From positions 1 through 64,000 of the forward strand of contig URSC01000011.1 of the NCBI GenBank assembly GCA_900550465.1: 64,000 nt of DNA. Direction: 5' to 3'. The position numbers and the translations under genes are program-made. The notes under the pieces were generated by a model that did not search any database, was not told where the DNA came from, and saw nothing but the letters and a program-made list of their open reading frames with translations. The stretch comes from an uncultured Alistipes sp. (GTDB lineage: Bacteria > Bacteroidota > Bacteroidia > Bacteroidales > UBA932). Positions 60,237-64,000 of this stretch are shown here, in pieces (within the stretch, counting starts at the first letter, position 1; the number at the start of each line of letters is the position of its first letter).

Positions 60237-62333
60237 ATGAAGAAGGAGATCAAAGTCAGACAACATGACAATACCGACTGCGCCGCCGCATGCGTCGCCT
60301 CGGTATGCGCACACTACGGGCTGAGGCTGCCGCTGCTCCGCATCAGGGAAGCATGCGGCACAGGCCCGGACGGCACCAGCCTGCAGGGCATCATAGACGC
60401 CTGCGGCAGGCTGGGGATGGACGCAGCGGGACTGCGTGCCAAGGAAAAGCACATAACGGACCTGCAGGAAGCCGTCAAGCCGGTGATCCTGCACCTCAGG
60501 AAAAAGAACGGATGGCTGCACTATGTGGTCCTCTATGCCCTTGACGACAGCACGGCGACGGTCATGGACCCCGAGGACGGAGAGATTCACAGGATGAGCC
60601 CGGCCGACCTGGAAGAGGAGTGGAGCGGATTCATAGTAGCCCTCGCCCCCTCCCCGTCCTTTCAGAAAGGCGACCGCAGGACCCCGGTCCTGGCCCGGTT
60701 CAAGGAGATTCTGCTCTATTATAAGAAGGAGCTGGCGATGGTCCTGGCAGGCTCGGCCGCCTTCATCGCCGCCACTCTCAGCACCTCCCTCTTCCTGCAG
60801 AGGATCATCGACGACGTCATACCTTCCGGAGACAGAGGAGCCCTCGCCGCCATAGGAGCCGTCATGCTCTGCCTGGCCGGCCTCACCTGGCTGGTATCCT
60901 ACATGCGCTCGGTCCTGCTGGTAAGGACCAGCCTTCAGATAGACTGCCGCCTGATCATGAGCTATTTCGGGAAACTGTTCTCCCTGCCGGTATCATTCTT
61001 CGACTCCATGAGCAGCGGAGAGATGAACTCCAGGGTATCGGACGCCTACAGGATACGCTCCTTCATCACCGGACGGCTGCTGATCATGGCCGTCAGCGTC
61101 CTCACCCTACTGCTGGCCACCGCCATACTCATGACATTCTACTGGAAGCTTACCCTCATCACCATGAGCTTCATTCCCGTATTCATTCTGCTGTACCGCA
61201 TATCCGACAGGGTAAACCGAAGGCTCAACCGCAGGATCATCGAGGCCAACGCCTCATTCGAGCAGACCAATATCGAATGGCTGTCCTCCGTCCGGGCCGT
61301 CAAATACTTCGGCGCCTCCCGGGAGGCCGTCCGGCAGATCGGCCGGAAATATTTCCGGACTGCGGACGCCATGTACCGCGGAGGCGTGTTCACCTCGGCG
61401 ATGGCCTCCTCATCCGATACGGTCAGCCGGCTGGTCCACACGGTCACCCTCACGGCAGGCGCCTTCTTCGTCCTGCGCTCCGAGCTCACGGTGGGCGAGC
61501 TGGTCTCGTTCTTCTCCTTCGCAGCCCTGCTCACCTCCCCCATCGTCATGCTCATAGAGAGCAGCAGAGAGATTACCGAGGCCAGGATATCGGCAGAGAG
61601 GATATTCGACATCCTGGACATGGATGACGAAGCCGGCGGAGAGACCCTGGACTTCACCCCTTCCGCGGCCGACAGGATAGAAGTGCGCGGGCTGGGCTTC
61701 TCCTTCCCCGGACGGATGAAACTGCTGGACGGTCTGTCCTTTGACATTGAGCCGGGAAAGGTACATCTCATCCGCGGAGCCAACGGCAGCGGCAAGAGCA
61801 CCATCGCGGCCCTGCTGATGCGGGGATACACGCCCCAGGAGGGACGGATCACCGTCGGGGGGACCGACATCCGGAACATACCCCTGGACAGGTGGAGGAG
61901 GCACATCAGCATCGTGCCCCAGAAACCGGACATCTTCGACGGCACCATACTCGACAACATAGTCATGGGCGACAGCGGATACGACATCCGGGAAGTGACG
62001 GCGGCCTGCGCCATCGCGGGCCTGGCTCCCACTCTGGAGTCCCTGCCCGGAGGCCTGCTGGCCCACACCGGAGAACACGCCGGCCGGCTCTCCGGCGGAG
62101 AGAGGCAGAAGGTAGCGCTGGCCAGAGCCCTGTACCGCAGACCGAAAGTACTCATACTGGACGAGGCCGCCACACACCTGGACAGCGACAGCCGTACAAG
62201 ACTCACGGAGACCATCCTGACACTCAAGGAGAAAGGCATCACAGTCATACTCATCTCCCACGAGCAGGAGGCGGCCTCACTGGCAGACAACATTATCGAT
62301 ATCAATAAAAAGAATGCGCATTCACAGGCGTAA
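60237..62333 (+). CDS. peptidase-containing ABC exporter (C39 type) for double-glycine peptides
   Basis: This 698-residue exporter cuts leader peptides after Gly-Gly and pumps the product across the inner membrane. The C39 cysteine protease domain is at the N-terminus with Gln9, Cys15 (VRQHDNTDCAAAC), His95 (GWLHYVV) and Asp111 (VMDPEDGE). Six membrane helices follow (about 155-440), then the ATPase with GANGSGKST, LSGGERQKVALARAL, VLILDEAATHLD and ISHE. GGAGGGGA lies about 11 nt before the ATG, a strong ribosome site for this phylum. Two leader peptides are encoded directly downstream. Confidence 0.94.
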   Translation: MKKEIKVRQHDNTDCAAACVASVCAHYGLRLPLLRIREACGTGPDGTSLQGIIDACGRLGMDAAGLRAKEKHITDLQEAVKPVILHLRKKNGWLHYVVLYALDDSTATVMDPEDGEIHRMSPADLEEEWSGFIVALAPSPSFQKGDRRTPVLARFKEILLYYKKELAMVLAGSAAFIAATLSTSLFLQRIIDDVIPSGDRGALAAIGAVMLCLAGLTWLVSYMRSVLLVRTSLQIDCRLIMSYFGKLFSLPVSFFDSMSSGEMNSRVSDAYRIRSFITGRLLIMAVSVLTLLLATAILMTFYWKLTLITMSFIPVFILLYRISDRVNRRLNRRIIEANASFEQTNIEWLSSVRAVKYFGASREAVRQIGRKYFRTADAMYRGGVFTSAMASSSDTVSRLVHTVTLTAGAFFVLRSELTVGELVSFFSFAALLTSPIVMLIESSREITEARISAERIFDILDMDDEAGGETLDFTPSAADRIEVRGLGFSFPGRMKLLDGLSFDIEPGKVHLIRGANGSGKSTIAALLMRGYTPQEGRITVGGTDIRNIPLDRWRRHISIVPQKPDIFDGTILDNIVMGDSGYDIREVTAACAIAGLAPTLESLPGGLLAHTGEHAGRLSGGERQKVALARALYRRPKVLILDEAATHLDSDSRTRLTETILTLKEKGITVILISHEQEAASLADNIIDINKKNAHSQA

Positions 62334-62380
62334 GCCGCGGCGCCTTTCATCCGCGGCACCACCATTAAATTCTAAACATC

Positions 62381-62569
62381 ATGGAAAGAATTATCAACAG
62401 CTACGCAGGGTTTGAATGTATTAATTCCGACCTGAGCACCACAGTCTATGGCGGCGGCATCTGGGCCGGAGTCATAAGAGTCATCAAGAAGCACCTGGAC
62501 CAGTTCTTCCTCGGCATCATTGAAGGATGGACAGGGCAGGATATCGTAAGTTCAATGTCTAACTCCTAA
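62381..62569 (+). CDS. double-glycine precursor peptide 1 (bacteriocin-like)
   Basis: The 62-residue peptide has a leader starting MERIINSYAG and ending TTVYGG (residues 20-25), with hydrophobic residues at -4 (Val), -12 (Ile) and -15 (Phe). The predicted product is 37 residues, starts GIWAG, is amphipathic (VIRVIKKHLDQFFLGIIEGW) and holds two GxxxG pairs (GIWAG, GIIEG). It lies 47 nt after the exporter gene. A cut one residue later (after GGG) is also possible. Confidence 0.8.
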   Translation: MERIINSYAGFECINSDLSTTVYGGGIWAGVIRVIKKHLDQFFLGIIEGWTGQDIVSSMSNS

Positions 62570-62580
62570 TATCTCAGACT

Positions 62581-62757
62581 ATGGAACGGTTCATCACTAT
62601 TGAAAGAGTCCAGGCATGCTCAGTCATAGGAGGAGCAGCCTCACAGGAAGGAAGAGTAGTCAGAATGCTGGGACGACTGGTCGGAGCAGCCCTCAGGGCA
62701 CTCTACGACCTGCTCACAGGAGAATACCGCAAACCGCAGGCGGCCGCATCGTGGTAA
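62581..62757 (+). CDS. double-glycine precursor peptide 2 (bacteriocin-like)
   Basis: The 58-residue peptide begins MERFITIERV and its leader ends VIGG at residue 18, with Val at -4, Ile at -12 and Phe at -15, the same spacing as peptide 1. The predicted 40-residue product is cationic (six Arg/Lys, three acidic), amphipathic, and has a GxxxG pair in LGRLVGAALRALYDLL. It starts 11 nt after peptide 1. The shared MER(I/F)I start and paired GxxxG motifs suggest a two-peptide bacteriocin. Confidence 0.8.
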   Translation: MERFITIERVQACSVIGGAASQEGRVVRMLGRLVGAALRALYDLLTGEYRKPQAAASW

Positions 62758-62778
62758 CGCCGTTATGACATGATATCT

Positions 62779-62812
62779 GTCCGCCGGAGCGGATTGTTCT
62801 CCGGCGGACTTT
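62779..62812 (+). terminator. terminator-like hairpin after the peptide genes
   Basis: GTCCGCCGGAG and CTCCGGCGGAC form a perfect 11-bp stem with a 9-nt loop. Only three T follow, so termination may be partial. It separates the precursor genes from the TolC-like gene. Confidence 0.6.
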
Positions 62813-62831
62813 ATCCATGAGTATTTTTTGT

Positions 62832-62839
62832 TATTTTTG
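62832..62839 (+). promoter_or_regulatory. -7 element TATTTTTG before the TolC-like gene
   Basis: A perfect TAnnTTTG lies 16 nt before the ATG at 62856, after the hairpin. No -33 TTG is apparent. Confidence 0.5.
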
Positions 62840-62855
62840 TAGATTTGATTTTAAT

Positions 62856-64000
62856 ATGCAGGTTTCCGCCATAAAACATACGGCTGCGGTCATAGCCCTG
62901 ACCATGCTCCTATCAGTTACCCTCACAGCCCAGGATGTCTGGACTCTAGAGAGATGTATAGAGTATGCCTGGGCCAACAACCTTACGGTACAGAAGCAGA
63001 ACCTGGAAGTCTCCCGCAGCGGGAATCAGCTGCTGCAGGACAAGCTGGACTTTCTGCCCAGCCTGAGCGCATCCTTCGGACACAGCCTCAACTGGGGCCG
63101 GTCCGTCGACCTGCAGAACCTGGAAATCATCCGCAACAAACTGTCCCAGAGCACAAGTGCCTCCGCCAACGCCTCCGTCTACCTCCTGGACGGACTCTCC
63201 AAACTGTACAGCCTGCAGAGTTCCCGAAAGAACCTGGAGATATCCATACAGGAAGTAGAGAGACTCAAGGGCGAGATATCCGTATCCATTGCCAAGAGTT
63301 ACCTTCAGATCCTTCTGTCTCAGGAAATCCTGGCAGCCGCGGAAGAGAGCTTCCAGTCCATATCCGAGCAGAGGGAGCGCACCGCGCTGCTGGTCGAGGC
63401 CGGAAGCCAGCCCTACTCCGCACTGCTGGAGATAGAGTCACAGCTGGCATCCGAGAGAGTGCAGGTAGTGACCGCACAGGGCCAGGTTACTGCCAACACT
63501 CTGGCCCTGCAGCAGCTGCTGGACCTGCCCTACAGCGCGGACTTCCGTATTGCCGCTCCGGACATCAGTCTGACAGCCGCAACATACACGGGCGGAAACA
63601 CCGACGACATCTATGCCTCCGCCCAGTCCATGCCCGTAATCCGGAGCGCCAGACTGGCACTGGAGAAGGGAGACCTGGACCTCAGGACCGCCCAGGGACA
63701 GTTCTGGCCCAAGATATCCCTGTCGGCCAGTTACGGAACATTCTACAGTTCCTCCTCCTACGCTCCGGACGGCAGCACCTATCCCTTCTTCGAGCAGTTC
63801 CGGGACAACATCAACCCGGCTATAAGCATCGGCCTGAGCATTCCCATTTTCAACAACTGGACAGTCCGCACCAACGTTAAGAACGCCAGGCTGTCCAGAC
63901 AGAGTCTCGAGCTGGACCTGCGCATCAGGCAGCAGGAACTGTACAAGGAGATCCAGACAGCCGTCACTGAAGCCGGGACATATCTCCGGCAGATGGAGGC
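62856..64000 (+). CDS. TolC-family outer-membrane channel (partial, runs off the window)
   Basis: The first 381 residues are present. A signal peptide (residues 1-26, ending LTAQ) leads into WTLERCIEYAWANNLTVQKQ, the usual TolC N-terminal helix. Two repeats of long alpha-helices and short strands follow, with DFLPSLSASFGHSLNWGRS and, later, AQGQFWPKISLSASYG and ISIGLSIPIFNNW. It should form the outer-membrane duct of a type I secretion or efflux system with the C39 exporter or with pump genes beyond the window edge. Confidence 0.9.
   Translation, partial: MQVSAIKHTAAVIALTMLLSVTLTAQDVWTLERCIEYAWANNLTVQKQNLEVSRSGNQLLQDKLDFLPSLSASFGHSLNWGRSVDLQNLEIIRNKLSQSTSASANASVYLLDGLSKLYSLQSSRKNLEISIQEVERLKGEISVSIAKSYLQILLSQEILAAAEESFQSISEQRERTALLVEAGSQPYSALLEIESQLASERVQVVTAQGQVTANTLALQQLLDLPYSADFRIAAPDISLTAATYTGGNTDDIYASAQSMPVIRSARLALEKGDLDLRTAQGQFWPKISLSASYGTFYSSSSYAPDGSTYPFFEQFRDNINPAISIGLSIPIFNNWTVRTNVKNARLSRQSLELDLRIRQQELYKEIQTAVTEAGTYLRQME

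Overview
The window is a gene-dense, fairly GC-rich stretch of a Bacteroidota (order Bacteroidales) chromosome. Evidence: TonB-dependent outer-membrane receptors with carboxypeptidase-like N-terminal domains, an S46 dipeptidyl-peptidase, a 6-bladed-propeller lipoprotein, DUF3078 and WbqC families, a long LspA, lpxD-lpxC-lpxA order, a one-polypeptide 546-residue fumarase I, and repeated promoters of the Bacteroidetes sigma-ABfr type (TTG, about 20 nt, TAnnTTTG). The genus cannot be fixed from this sequence alone.

Layout. 1-250: two tRNA-Pro genes (CGG and an unusual AGG) separated by a terminator. 289-12278, minus strand: a lipoprotein, a likely Asp/Glu-specific dipeptidyl-peptidase, an acyl-CoA dehydrogenase with both electron-transfer-flavoprotein subunits, both subunits of an NfnAB-type transhydrogenase, a heavy-metal-binding periplasmic protein and a TonB receptor. 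12397-25087: SppA, then a minus operon proS-hypothetical-DUF3078-tilS, a Trp/Tyr/Gly-rich lipoprotein with a FadL-like barrel, and the lipid A operon lpxD-lpxC-lpxA-wbqC. 25248-34711, plus strand: rimP-nusA-infB, a beta-propeller exported protein, a membrane protein split by a frameshift, and a MATE exporter. 34712-35650 has no intact gene but holds a gene remnant and an array of 105-bp hairpin repeats. 35651-42851: YbaN-like protein, fumarase, maltose-type acetyltransferase, an FtsX/MacB-type permease divergent from a blaI-blaR1 pair with twin operators, and tRNA-Ser. 42966-48831: two near-identical 205-bp repeats bracket a three-gene cassette (outer-membrane barrel, TPR regulator, TonB receptor). 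48881-50991: ECF sigma factor with a membrane partner, and HxlR divergent from a cupin. 51063-59397, minus strand: a seven-gene series ileS, guanine deaminase, traR/dksA, lspA, metallophosphoesterase, two PH-domain membrane proteins. 59453-59950: cvpA.

The right end (about 59995-64000) is the most striking part. A promoter precedes a 48-residue membrane peptide, a C39-peptidase ABC exporter, two small precursors with double-glycine leaders and GxxxG-containing amphipathic mature parts, a terminator, and a TolC-like outer-membrane channel that runs off the window. This looks like a type I secretion locus for a two-peptide, bacteriocin-like product in a Bacteroidales host.

Several conserved genes look unusual: LpxC lacks the FabZ domain normally fused to it in this phylum, RimP is reduced to its N-terminal domain, and a membrane protein near 32000 carries an apparent 1-bp deletion.
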